Of a stretch of 46,293 nt of DNA, positions 16,170-24,255 are shown piece by piece. The notes beneath the pieces were generated by a model. The model was not told the origin of the DNA. It saw only the letters and a list, made by a program, of their open reading frames with translations, and made no database searches. This stretch comes from an uncultured Clostridia bacterium (lineage in GTDB: Bacteria; Bacillota; Clostridia; UBA1381). How positions within the stretch are numbered: the first letter of the stretch is position 1; each line of letters opens with the position of its first letter. The DNA lies in contig CAKSIJ010000020.1 of NCBI GenBank assembly GCA_934462715.1, positions 1-46,293 on the forward strand, written 5' to 3'. The position numbers and the translations under genes were made by a program.

Positions 16170-16736
16170 CTAAAACAAATCAAACGCTCTGTTAATAAGC
16201 CTTGAACCGTTCTTTTTCAGCCAACTATTACATATGTAATAATCCGGGAAATAACTATATACCAATTCATAAAAGTTTTTTGAATGATTCATTTCTTTCA
16301 GATGACATAGCTCATGAACCACAACACTGTCAATCACCTCTCCGGGCGCAAGCATAAGCAGACAATTAAAATTAAGGTTCTTTCTCGCAGAACAGCTTCC
16401 CCACCGTGATTTTTGCAGCTTTATTGAGATTTTACCGTAATCAAGCCCCATTTTCTCGGCATAAAATTCAACACGTTTCGGTATATGCAATTCAGCGGAT
16501 AATTTCAGGCTGCTGATTTCATCGTCCGTCAGCTTTTTAACCTTTTCCGCTTCTTCTTTTTTCAATTTAAGCCTTTGCAAATGCATATCTATCCATGTCT
16601 TTTTTAAATTAATAAAATCCTCGATTTCGGAATCCAACGCAAATAAGGGAGCGCGCAGATACACACTCCCGTTTGATTTGATTTCTATTGCAAGAGTTTT
16701 TCTCTTGCTTCTGACTACAATAATATTATTATCCAC
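16170..16736 (-). CDS. YgjP/M48-type metallopeptidase domain protein
   Basis: 188 residues. The zinc site VVHELCHLKEMNHSKNFYELV contains HExxH (HELCH, about residue 141) with a third likely ligand H in MNHS; SRWGSCS lies about 30 residues before it. This matches the DUF45/YgjP (WLM-like) family of small metal-dependent hydrolases. The substrate is not known. It starts 3 bases after the ACT-domain gene's stop, so it is likely translated from the same message. Confidence 0.82.
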   Translation of the reverse strand: MDNNIIVVRSKRKTLAIEIKSNGSVYLRAPLFALDSEIEDFINLKKTWIDMHLQRLKLKKEEAEKVKKLTDDEISSLKLSAELHIPKRVEFYAEKMGLDYGKISIKLQKSRWGSCSARKNLNFNCLLMLAPGEVIDSVVVHELCHLKEMNHSKNFYELVYSYFPDYYICNSWLKKNGSRLINRAFDLF

Positions 16737-16738
16737 AA

Positions 16739-17167
16739 TTATCTGTACAGCTCTTTTGCGTCAATTACGTTAATATCGGTATCTTCAAGCAGCTTAACCG
16801 CGTCCTCGGGCTTATCAACCTTCATGACAACGGTTGCGCCCTTAACGTTTTTACCGATAAACGCATAGGTGTATTCTATTGAAATACCCTTATCCTTTAA
16901 AACCTCCAGTGCGTGCGACAAACCGCCCGGCTTATCCTCAACCGTAATTGCAAGAACCTCGGAGCGCTTAACAATAAGACCTTTTTCCTTTAAAACCTCT
17001 TTCGTCTTTCCCGGGTCGCTGACAATAAGTCTGAGTACACCGAAATCGGTTGTATCGGCAATTGAAAGTGCATAAATATCAATATCATTTTCGCCGATTG
17101 CCTTAACAACCTCAGCAATTTTTCCAACCTTATTTGCAATAAAAACAGAAATTTGTTCAACTAACAT
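16739..17167 (-). CDS. Tandem ACT-domain protein
   Basis: 142 residues composed of two ACT domains (about 1-66 and 68-142; SVFIANKVGKIAEVVKAIGENDIDIYAL and AITVEDKPGGLSHALEVLKDKGISIEY). ACT domains bind amino acids; this small stand-alone form commonly sits beside phenylacetate-CoA ligase in anaerobes and may sense aromatic amino acids. The start is the ATG at 17167 after GGAGG; a TTG frame two codons upstream has a worse position relative to that site. A hairpin lies just 5' (17185-17198). Confidence 0.82.
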   Translation of the reverse strand: MLVEQISVFIANKVGKIAEVVKAIGENDIDIYALSIADTTDFGVLRLIVSDPGKTKEVLKEKGLIVKRSEVLAITVEDKPGGLSHALEVLKDKGISIEYTYAFIGKNVKGATVVMKVDKPEDAVKLLEDTDINVIDAKELYR

Positions 17168-17184
17168 ATCCAATCCTCCATTCT

Positions 17185-17198
17185 GCCGTATATACGGC
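17185..17198 (-). promoter_or_regulatory. Leader hairpin before the ACT-domain gene
   Basis: A perfect 14-base palindrome GCCGTATATACGGC followed on the minus strand by AGAATGGAGG and then ATG. It is the same arrangement as the hairpins before truA, metK, the 71-residue gene and aroH. Confidence 0.55.
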
Positions 17199-17233
17199 GA
17201 TTATACCATAATATGTAACATTATTTTCCGATA

Positions 17234-18538
17234 TTACAGCTTTCTTAAATCCAAAACTCTCTTAGCCTTGCCCTCGCTTCTCTCAATTGACTTCGGCTCA
17301 ACAAGAGTTACCTTTGCGGCAAGACCAAGTACGCTTCTCAGACTTTCTCTTATTGTTCTTTCCACGCTCTCGATAGATTTAACCTCATCAGAAAACATAT
17401 TATCCGACATTTCAACCTTAACTTCAAGCGTATCGGAGTTGTTTACTCTGTCGACAACTATCAGGTAGTTCGGGGTTACGTCCACTCCCTCAAGCTTCAA
17501 GAGAACCTCCTCAATCTGCGATGGGAATACGTTTACACCTCTGATAATCAGCATATCGTCGCTTCTGCCTGTAGGCTTGTTCATTCTTATAAAAGTTCTT
17601 CCGCACTTGCACTGCTCCGGAATCAGCGAGCATATATCCCTTGTTCTGTATCTTATAACCGGGAATCCCTCTTTTGTAAGGGTTGTGAATACCAATTCAC
17701 CGGTTGAACCCTCCGGCAAAACCTCTCCGGTGTTGGGGTCGATGATTTCAACAACAAACATATCCTCATTAACGTGCATACCCTGCTGACATTCACATTC
17801 ATACGCAACGCCCGGACCCATAATTTCCGAAAGTCCGTAAATATCATATGCCTTGATTCCGAGCTTATCCTCTATCACATGGCGCATATCCTCAGTCCAC
17901 GGCTCTGCTCCGAATATTCCGGATTTCAGTTTAAGCTTGTCCTTAACACCCATTTCTTCAATCGTTTCACCCAGATACATCGCATATGACGGTGTGCAGC
18001 AAATATGAGTTGCACCGAAATCTATCATTGTCTGAATCTGCCTTTGAGTGTTTCCCGATGAAGTCGGTATTACGGTTGCTCCCAATTCTTCAACTCCGCC
18101 GTGAAGTCCCAATCCGCCGGTAAAAAGTCCGTAGCCGTATGATACCTGTACAAACGAATTTTCATCTGCGCCCGTTGCTGTGAGCTGTCTTGCAACGCAT
18201 TGCTTCCACATATGCAAGTCCTTCTTTGTATATCCCACAACAATCTGCTTTCCCGTCGTTCCGCTTGACGCATGAACTCTTACAATATCCTTCATTGGAA
18301 CGGCAAACAAGCCGTACGGATAATAATCTCTCAAATCCTTTTTGTACGAGAACGGAAGCTTATGCAAATCCTCAACGCCCTTTATATCCTCCGGCTTCAA
18401 GTCAAGCTCGTCCATTCTTTTTCTGAACAGCTCAACGTTTTCATACACACGCTTAACCTGCCAAACAAGTCTTTCGCTTTGCAGCTCTTTAATTTTTTTT
18501 CTGTCCATACATTCGTATTCTTTTTGATAATATGCCAT
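17234..18538 (-). CDS. paaK: Phenylacetate--CoA ligase
   Basis: 434 residues, AMP-forming acyl-adenylate family. The phosphate-binding motif HASSGTTGKQ (about residues 89-98), YGLSEIMGPGVAYEC and the late IRGVNVFPSQIE hinge and C-terminal domain are visible. It activates phenylacetate or related arylacetates with CoA and ATP. The start ATG at 18538 is 9 bases past GAAAGGA, better than the upstream ATG that abuts it. The upstream neighbours iorA and iorB make arylacetyl-CoA, so PaaK could run in either direction: use of imported arylacetate, or salvage of released acid. Confidence 0.9.
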   Translation of the reverse strand: MAYYQKEYECMDRKKIKELQSERLVWQVKRVYENVELFRKRMDELDLKPEDIKGVEDLHKLPFSYKKDLRDYYPYGLFAVPMKDIVRVHASSGTTGKQIVVGYTKKDLHMWKQCVARQLTATGADENSFVQVSYGYGLFTGGLGLHGGVEELGATVIPTSSGNTQRQIQTMIDFGATHICCTPSYAMYLGETIEEMGVKDKLKLKSGIFGAEPWTEDMRHVIEDKLGIKAYDIYGLSEIMGPGVAYECECQQGMHVNEDMFVVEIIDPNTGEVLPEGSTGELVFTTLTKEGFPVIRYRTRDICSLIPEQCKCGRTFIRMNKPTGRSDDMLIIRGVNVFPSQIEEVLLKLEGVDVTPNYLIVVDRVNNSDTLEVKVEMSDNMFSDEVKSIESVERTIRESLRSVLGLAAKVTLVEPKSIERSEGKAKRVLDLRKL

Positions 18539-18606
18539 TGGTAACATTCCTTTCGAGGTGAAATATAGCCGACATCCGAAACGGCAGTTCCGATTGCCGA
18601 TAAAGT

Positions 18607-19536
18607 TTATTGTTTTGAAATACTTTCCGGTGTACTTTTCCTTATGTCGGATTTCTTTGATTTATAACCCGATATGATAAGTCCAGCAAGAACGAGAGCC
18701 ATTCCCGCAATACCGGCTATGCCCATTTTCTCATGCAGAATTGCCGCAGAAAAAATCAGCGTGATAACCGGAATAAGATATATGTATACGCTCGATTTGA
18801 CCGGACCGAGATGCTTTACCGCTTCATTCCATGTTACAAAGCACACAGCCGACGCAATCACGCCGAGAAACAGTATGTTTATCAGAATTTTCGGGTGAGC
18901 CAATGCCTTTACCGAATTGATGTCAAAATCACCAAACAGCATAATCGGCAATATGAAAACCACTCCGTAAAAGAACATATGTCTTGTCGTGCAAAGCACA
19001 TCTTGATTGCCCTTGTTTATCGCATTTACAAAATTTGTGTACACCGCCCAAAGCATTGCAGAGCCTATTGCCATAATATCGCCTGTCGGCTTCAGCTTTA
19101 AAACAATACTGCCGTTCAGGTTAATCATCACAATACCGAGTATTGCAACAAAAAATCCAATAAAAAAGCTCTTATTCATCTTTTCCTTGAATATAAACAC
19201 CGCAATCAAGCCTGCAAATAACGGCACCGTTGACACTATTATGCTCACATTTGAGGCATATGTAAAGGACAAGGCGGTATTTTCAAGAAATTGATAAATC
19301 GTTGTTCCGCTCAGACCTGACGCCATATAAAGAAGCTCGTCCTTAATGCCCTTAAATTCGTTTTTCTTCGGGTGGACTATCCACAGTGCCGCATAACCTA
19401 AGAGGAATCTGTAAAAAAGTATTTCCACCGCCGACAGCTCCGTTAAAAGCACCTTTGTGGAAACAAAAGTAATTCCCCAGACAAAAGCCGAGAACAGGGC
19501 AAGTATATGCCCTGTTAAACTTTTATTATTCAGCAT
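18607..19536 (-). CDS. EamA/DMT-family transporter
   Basis: 309 residues with ten predicted hydrophobic helices in two EamA halves (about residues 8-130 and 145-285). EamA members export amino acids and other metabolites. The ATG at 19536 falls within the 3' end of iorB (11-base overlap, ATG...TAA), so translation is probably coupled. Its place between iorB and paaK suggests export of an aromatic acid or amino acid, but this is inference. Confidence 0.85.
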   Translation of the reverse strand: MLNNKSLTGHILALFSAFVWGITFVSTKVLLTELSAVEILFYRFLLGYAALWIVHPKKNEFKGIKDELLYMASGLSGTTIYQFLENTALSFTYASNVSIIVSTVPLFAGLIAVFIFKEKMNKSFFIGFFVAILGIVMINLNGSIVLKLKPTGDIMAIGSAMLWAVYTNFVNAINKGNQDVLCTTRHMFFYGVVFILPIMLFGDFDINSVKALAHPKILINILFLGVIASAVCFVTWNEAVKHLGPVKSSVYIYLIPVITLIFSAAILHEKMGIAGIAGMALVLAGLIISGYKSKKSDIRKSTPESISKQ

Positions 19537-20098
19537 GATTATACCCCAATTCAAATGCTTTGAGATTTGCTTTAAGAAATTTTTCGGGTACTGTTTTCTT
19601 TATTGTTTCAATCCATTTATCGTATGAAATGTCTGTGTTTTTTGCCATAACTCCGATTAATGCAACGTTAACAGCCTTGATATTGCCTGCCTCCTGCGCA
19701 AGCTTAAGTGCGTCAACCGAAACAAGCTTTATTTTTTCGGACAGCTTATCCTTGATATTCTCGGGGTATTTTGCAGCACCGGTAATTACTGGCATCGGAT
19801 CTATACATTGTGTGTTTGCTATCATTACTCCGCCTTTTTTCAGATAAGGCATTGCTCTGTAAGCTTCAAGCATTTCAAAAGCCAGAATTATATCGGCTTC
19901 TCCCTTTCCGATTATCGGCGAATAAACCTTATCGCCGTATTTTACATAGGTAACAACGCTTCCTCCCCTCTGGCTCATACCGTGAACCTCTGAAAGCTTA
20001 ACGTCATATCCCTCTCCGATAACAACGTTTCCGAGTATTCTGCTTGCCAAAAGAGTACCCTGACCTCCGACACCCACTATCATAATGTTTTTTGTCAT
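19526..20098 (-). CDS. iorB: Indolepyruvate:ferredoxin oxidoreductase beta subunit
   Basis: 190 residues of the same gamma-type domain as the oxidoreductase at 14597: IMIVGVGGQGTLLASRILGNV and EVHGMSQRGGSVVTYVKYG. Works with IorA to convert aryl pyruvates (indolepyruvate, phenylpyruvate, hydroxyphenylpyruvate) to the arylacetyl-CoA with reduction of ferredoxin. ATG at 20098 follows GGAGG by 9 bases. It starts 4 bases after the iorA stop. Confidence 0.93.
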   Translation of the reverse strand: MTKNIMIVGVGGQGTLLASRILGNVVIGEGYDVKLSEVHGMSQRGGSVVTYVKYGDKVYSPIIGKGEADIILAFEMLEAYRAMPYLKKGGVMIANTQCIDPMPVITGAAKYPENIKDKLSEKIKLVSVDALKLAQEAGNIKAVNVALIGVMAKNTDISYDKWIETIKKTVPEKFLKANLKAFELGYNHAE

Positions 20099-20102
20099 TG
20101 TA

Positions 20103-21836
20103 TTAATCCTCCTTTGAAATTGCACCGAACGGACAAACGTTTACACATAAGCCGCAGCCGTTACACTGAGTTGTATCTATTACAACATGATCATTCTTTA
20201 TTGAAATTGCCGGGCATCCGAGCTTCATGCACATTTTGCAGTTTTTGCAGTTGTCGCCGATATTGCAGTGTCCTGTATATTTAACGGTTTTAAGCAATGC
20301 GCAGGGTCGCTGTGCGATAATTACCGACGGCTCGTCGGCTTCGGTTTCTTCCTTCACAACCTTTTCAAAGTTCTTCAAGTCAAACGGATCTGCAATAACC
20401 ACTCTTTCTATACCGACAGCTTTTGCAAGCAGTTCAAGGTCAACCTGTTTTGTCGGTTCTTTGCGGATTGTAAAGCCGGTTGTCGGGTTATCCTGGTGTC
20501 CTGTCATTCCTGTTATAGAGTTGTCAAGAATGATTACGGTATTACAGCCCTTATTGTATACTATATCAATCAAGCCTGTGATTCCGGAATGGATAAAGGT
20601 TGAGTCGCCTATAACCGAAACAAGCTTTTTGTTAAATTCCTTACCTCTCGCCTTTGCCATACCCAATGCCGCACTTACGCTTGCGCCCATACAAATTGTC
20701 GAGTCAACGCTTGCAAGCGGAGCAACTGCGCCGAGAGTATAACAGCCTATATCGCCGCTGACAACCAGTCCGAGTTTTTTAAGAACATAGAATGTTCCTC
20801 TGTGCGGACAGCCGGCACACATAACCGGAGGTCTTACCGGGATAGCTTCTTCTATTTCTGTATTTTCTGCCGATTCTTCATTGAAAATAGCTTTTTTAAT
20901 CATCGCAGGGGTGTATTCGCCAAGCATTGTGAATACCTCTTTGCCGATTACGTCAAGTCCGAGAACCTTGCAGTGTTCCTCGATAAACGGGTCAAGTTCT
21001 TCAATTACATATACTTTTTTATGCTTTGCGCAGAAATCCTTAATCAGCTTTTGCGGCAGCGGATAAACCATGCCGAGCTTTAAATAGCTTACTCTGTCGC
21101 CGAGAGCTTCTTTTGCGTACATATACGAAATGCCCGAAGTGATAACTCCTATTTCACCGTTATTCAGCTCAACAGTATTGAGCGGACTTGTTTCTGCATA
21201 TTCAATCTCCGAAAGTGTTCTTTCTTCAACAACCACATGACGTTTAACTGCGTTTCCCGGCATCATTACATATTTTGCAATGTTCTTTTCATATTCGCCT
21301 ATGTCATGCTCAACTCTTTCGTTTTCTTCAACCAAGCCCTGAGAATGTGAAACTCTTGTTGAAAGTCTTAAGATAACGGGAGTGTCAAACTTTTCTGATA
21401 ATTCGTATGCGGTCTTTGTGAACTCCTTGCACTCCGAGCTGTCGGACGGTTCAAGCATTAAAAGCTTTGCCGCTTTTGCATAGTGTCTTGAATCCTGCTC
21501 ATTCTGTGATGAATGCATTCCGGGGTCATCTGCTACACATAAAACCAAGCCGCCGTTAACCCCGGTATAGCTTGCGGTAAATATTGGGTCAGCCATAACG
21601 TTCATACCAACGTGTTTCATACATGACATTGCCCTTGCACCGCCGATAGACGCACCGATCGCAACCTCGCCGGCAACCTTTTCGTTAGGCGACCATTCCG
21701 CATAAATCTCATCGTACTTAACTATATTTTCTGTTATTTCGGTACTAGGAGTACCCGGATATGAAGCAACAACCGTAACTCCTGCCTCATATGCGCCGCG
21801 TGCAACCGCAGCATTTCCAAGCATTAGCTTTTTCAT
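20103..21836 (-). CDS. iorA: Indolepyruvate:ferredoxin oxidoreductase alpha subunit
   Basis: 577 residues, matching the family length. The N-terminal pyrimidine domain (GNAAVARGAYEAGVTVVASYPGTPSTEI), the TPP site (GDIGCYTLG, DSTFIHSG and DNSITGMTGHQDNP at about 365-450) and a C-terminal ferredoxin-like tail with clusters around CKNCKMCMKLGCP and CNGCGLCVNVCP (residues 530-570) are all visible. It oxidises aromatic 2-oxoacids. Start ATG at 21836. The operon continues with iorB and the EamA transporter. Confidence 0.95.
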   Translation of the reverse strand: MKKLMLGNAAVARGAYEAGVTVVASYPGTPSTEITENIVKYDEIYAEWSPNEKVAGEVAIGASIGGARAMSCMKHVGMNVMADPIFTASYTGVNGGLVLCVADDPGMHSSQNEQDSRHYAKAAKLLMLEPSDSSECKEFTKTAYELSEKFDTPVILRLSTRVSHSQGLVEENERVEHDIGEYEKNIAKYVMMPGNAVKRHVVVEERTLSEIEYAETSPLNTVELNNGEIGVITSGISYMYAKEALGDRVSYLKLGMVYPLPQKLIKDFCAKHKKVYVIEELDPFIEEHCKVLGLDVIGKEVFTMLGEYTPAMIKKAIFNEESAENTEIEEAIPVRPPVMCAGCPHRGTFYVLKKLGLVVSGDIGCYTLGAVAPLASVDSTICMGASVSAALGMAKARGKEFNKKLVSVIGDSTFIHSGITGLIDIVYNKGCNTVIILDNSITGMTGHQDNPTTGFTIRKEPTKQVDLELLAKAVGIERVVIADPFDLKNFEKVVKEETEADEPSVIIAQRPCALLKTVKYTGHCNIGDNCKNCKMCMKLGCPAISIKNDHVVIDTTQCNGCGLCVNVCPFGAISKED

Positions 21837-21853
21837 GTTTTAAACCATTCCTT

Positions 21854-22408
21854 TCAATTTATAATTATTAATGTAATTTGTAAGCCACTCTGCAAGCTCT
21901 TATATACGCTTCGGTAAAATATGTAACCGACAGTATCACAGCCCTTGAAATGATTCATAAGAGCCTCCGGAAATTCGTCGCCCTCTGTGTTTTCAAAAGC
22001 TATTTTAACACCGCATTGTTCTGCCCTGTTTACAAGCTTTTCATAATTTGAAAAACCTGTATCGGACGGCTTTGGTAAATTTTCAAATCCGATCCATGTG
22101 TGAGCCACAAGTATGGGAATATTATAGTTTTTGGCATCTTCAAGCGAAGTAAGTAATTGCTTTAGCTCATCGTCTGCCGCATCCTTATCATCGCCCCACA
22201 TACTTGCCGAGCCGCCGAAAGGAGCATGGAGCGATTGCAGTGTCAAACCATTCTCGTATGCGGTCTTTGCGATTTTTTCAATATCATATTCGGGACTCCA
22301 TTCGGGAGAAACAGCGTCAAATTTGCAATCGGCAACAATTTTTATAACCTCTTCCGTTTTTACTTTATATGTATTTCCGACCGAAATTCCCAACTTTTGC
22401 TTATACAT
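21854..22408 (-). pseudogene. Sugar phosphate isomerase/epimerase-like TIM barrel, internally deleted
   Basis: The first ~150 residues are a normal xylose isomerase-like TIM-barrel start (KLGISVGNTYKVKTEEVI, SLHAPFGG, HTWIGFENLP, IAFENTEGDEFP, MNHFKGCDTVGY). Family members continue for another ~90-100 residues with metal-binding histidines and glutamates; here the frame instead runs into unrelated codons and stops at 21854. Shifted by one base, the last stretch reads YFTEAYIRACRVAYKLH followed by TAA (21868-21870), which looks like a proper C-terminus of this family. So an out-of-frame deletion has removed the middle. It is unlikely to work. It sits just before iorA. Confidence 0.7.
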
Positions 22409-22435
22409 ATAAACACTCTCTTAATATAATTGACG

Positions 22436-24070
22436 TCAGCTCTTAATCTGAGCGGCAACAAGGCTTTCTCCGCAGTATTTTTCTCTTAACTTCGGCTTTT
22501 CGATTTTTCCGGTAGGATTTCTCGGAACTTCGGCAAAGATAATCTTTCTCGGTCTTTTATACTTTGGCAAATCACGGCAAAATTCGTTGATTTCCTCCTC
22601 TGTACACTCAAAGCCCTCTTTGATTTCGATAATAGCGGCGGATATTTCACCCAATCTTGTATCGGGAAGTCCGATAACCGCAACGTCCTTTATTTTATTG
22701 TTCTTTCTTAAAAAGTCCTCAATCTGAACAGGGTAGATATTTTCTCCGCCCGATATGATAACGTCCTTTTTACGGTCAACAAGGAATATAAATCCGTCCT
22801 CGTCCTCCATTGCCATATCACCGGTAAACAGCCAGCCGTCCTTTAAAACCTCATTTGTTGCCTTTTCATCGTTGTAGTAACAGGTCATAACGCCGTCGCC
22901 CTTAACCGCAAGTTCTCCGACCTCTCCCCTTTCAACGGTATTTCCGTTCGGGTCGCAGATTTTAACCTGCCAGCCGTAGCCTGCTTTTCCGATAGCGCCA
23001 ACCTTGTGTATATTCTCAACTCCCAAATGCACACAGCCCGGACCTATTGATTCGCTCAAGCCGTAGTTTGTGTCGTACTGATGATTCGGGAAGTACTTTT
23101 TCCATCTCTTGATAAGACTGGGCGGAACAGGCTGTGCGCCGATATGCATTAAGCGCCATTGACTTAATTCATAATTCTTTAAATCTATATCTCCTCTTTC
23201 GATTGCGTCAAGAATATCCTGCGCCCACGGAACGAGAAGCCATACTATGGTACATTTTTCATCCGAAACAGCCTTAATTATCCATTCCGGCTTTATTCCC
23301 TTTAAAAGCACCGCCTTTGAACCCGAAATAAGACTTCCGAACCAGTGCATTTTTGCACCTGTGTGATAGAGCGGAGGTATCAGCAGGAACACATCGTCCT
23401 TTGTCTGACCGTGATGATTCTGTTCGGTAAGCGCAGAATGCATAAGACTCTTGTGCTTGTGAAGTATAGCTTTCGGGAATCCCGTAGTACCCGATGAAAA
23501 ATATATTGCCGCATAATCTTCGTCCGTAAGCTCAATACCCGGGTTTTTGGTCGAACAGTACGTCACAAGCTTGTCATAACTTTCTGCAAATGACGGACAG
23601 TTTTCACCCACATAAAAAGTTTGCTGAATGCCCGGAAGTCTGTCACAGATTTCCTCGACACGTCCGATAAATTCCGGTCCGAAAATCAAAACGTCAGCTT
23701 CCGCAAGCTCAACGCAATATTTGATTTCATCTGCTGTGTATCTGTAGTTAAGCGGCACTGCGAGAGCACCGGCTCTCAATGCTCCGAAATATATCGGAAG
23801 CCATTCAAGACAGTTCATCAAAAGAATTGCGACCTTATCTCCCTTTTTGATTCCTCTGCTCAAAAGCAGATTTGCAAAACGGTTTGCTTTTCTGTCAAAT
23901 TCTTTCCATGTTAATTCCTGTCTGTACGGTTCATCGGTATTTGACTGAATAAGAGGATATTCTCTCCATGTCATCTTTGCTTTTTCCATTAAATGAGGAG
24001 CAAGCTCCACAAGAGCAACATCGTCCGGCTGTTCCTGTGCGTTTCTTGTTAAAAATTCTGTAATTGGCAT
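22436..24070 (-). CDS. AMP-dependent acyl-CoA synthetase
   Basis: 544 residues of the adenylate-forming family. The substrate loop YFSSGTTGFPKA (about residues 190-201), YGLSESIGPGC (about 338), motif TGDMAMEDEDGFIFLVDRKKDVIISGGENIYP (about 415-446) and the C-terminal PKYKRPRKI, PTGKIEK segment with its catalytic lysine are present. It activates a carboxylic acid as an acyl-CoA; chain length or aryl preference cannot be read. It has its own strong promoter and heads the run leading into iorA-iorB, so aryl or branched acids are likely substrates. Confidence 0.88.
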   Translation of the reverse strand: MPITEFLTRNAQEQPDDVALVELAPHLMEKAKMTWREYPLIQSNTDEPYRQELTWKEFDRKANRFANLLLSRGIKKGDKVAILLMNCLEWLPIYFGALRAGALAVPLNYRYTADEIKYCVELAEADVLIFGPEFIGRVEEICDRLPGIQQTFYVGENCPSFAESYDKLVTYCSTKNPGIELTDEDYAAIYFSSGTTGFPKAILHKHKSLMHSALTEQNHHGQTKDDVFLLIPPLYHTGAKMHWFGSLISGSKAVLLKGIKPEWIIKAVSDEKCTIVWLLVPWAQDILDAIERGDIDLKNYELSQWRLMHIGAQPVPPSLIKRWKKYFPNHQYDTNYGLSESIGPGCVHLGVENIHKVGAIGKAGYGWQVKICDPNGNTVERGEVGELAVKGDGVMTCYYNDEKATNEVLKDGWLFTGDMAMEDEDGFIFLVDRKKDVIISGGENIYPVQIEDFLRKNNKIKDVAVIGLPDTRLGEISAAIIEIKEGFECTEEEINEFCRDLPKYKRPRKIIFAEVPRNPTGKIEKPKLREKYCGESLVAAQIKS

Positions 24071-24099
24071 TGTTTTTTCTTCCTTTGCTTAATATTTAT

Positions 24100-24128
24100 A
24101 TTATATACTTTTTCAGCCGAAAAGTCAA
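24100..24128 (-). promoter_or_regulatory. Promoter of the acyl-CoA ligase - iorAB run
   Basis: Minus-strand TTGACT (24123-24128) and TATAAT (24100-24105), 17 bases apart, about 30 bases before the ATG at 24070. The rest of 24129-24255 holds only an imperfect hairpin at about 24180-24225, a possible weak terminator of the symporter gene. Confidence 0.78.
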
Positions 24129-24255
24129 TACCGCAAAAACGGCAATTTATTCGTCCGAAATTAAATATTTTCAAATATAAACGGAACTGCCTGCCGAACA
24201 AGCGTTCCGCAGACAGCCGTCTGTCACATTTATATGTAGTTTTTGAACTTCAAAA

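Noticed and set aside
24180..24225. Hairpin after the symporter as a clear terminator
   Set aside because: Stem is imperfect and no T run follows; mentioned only as a possible weak stop.
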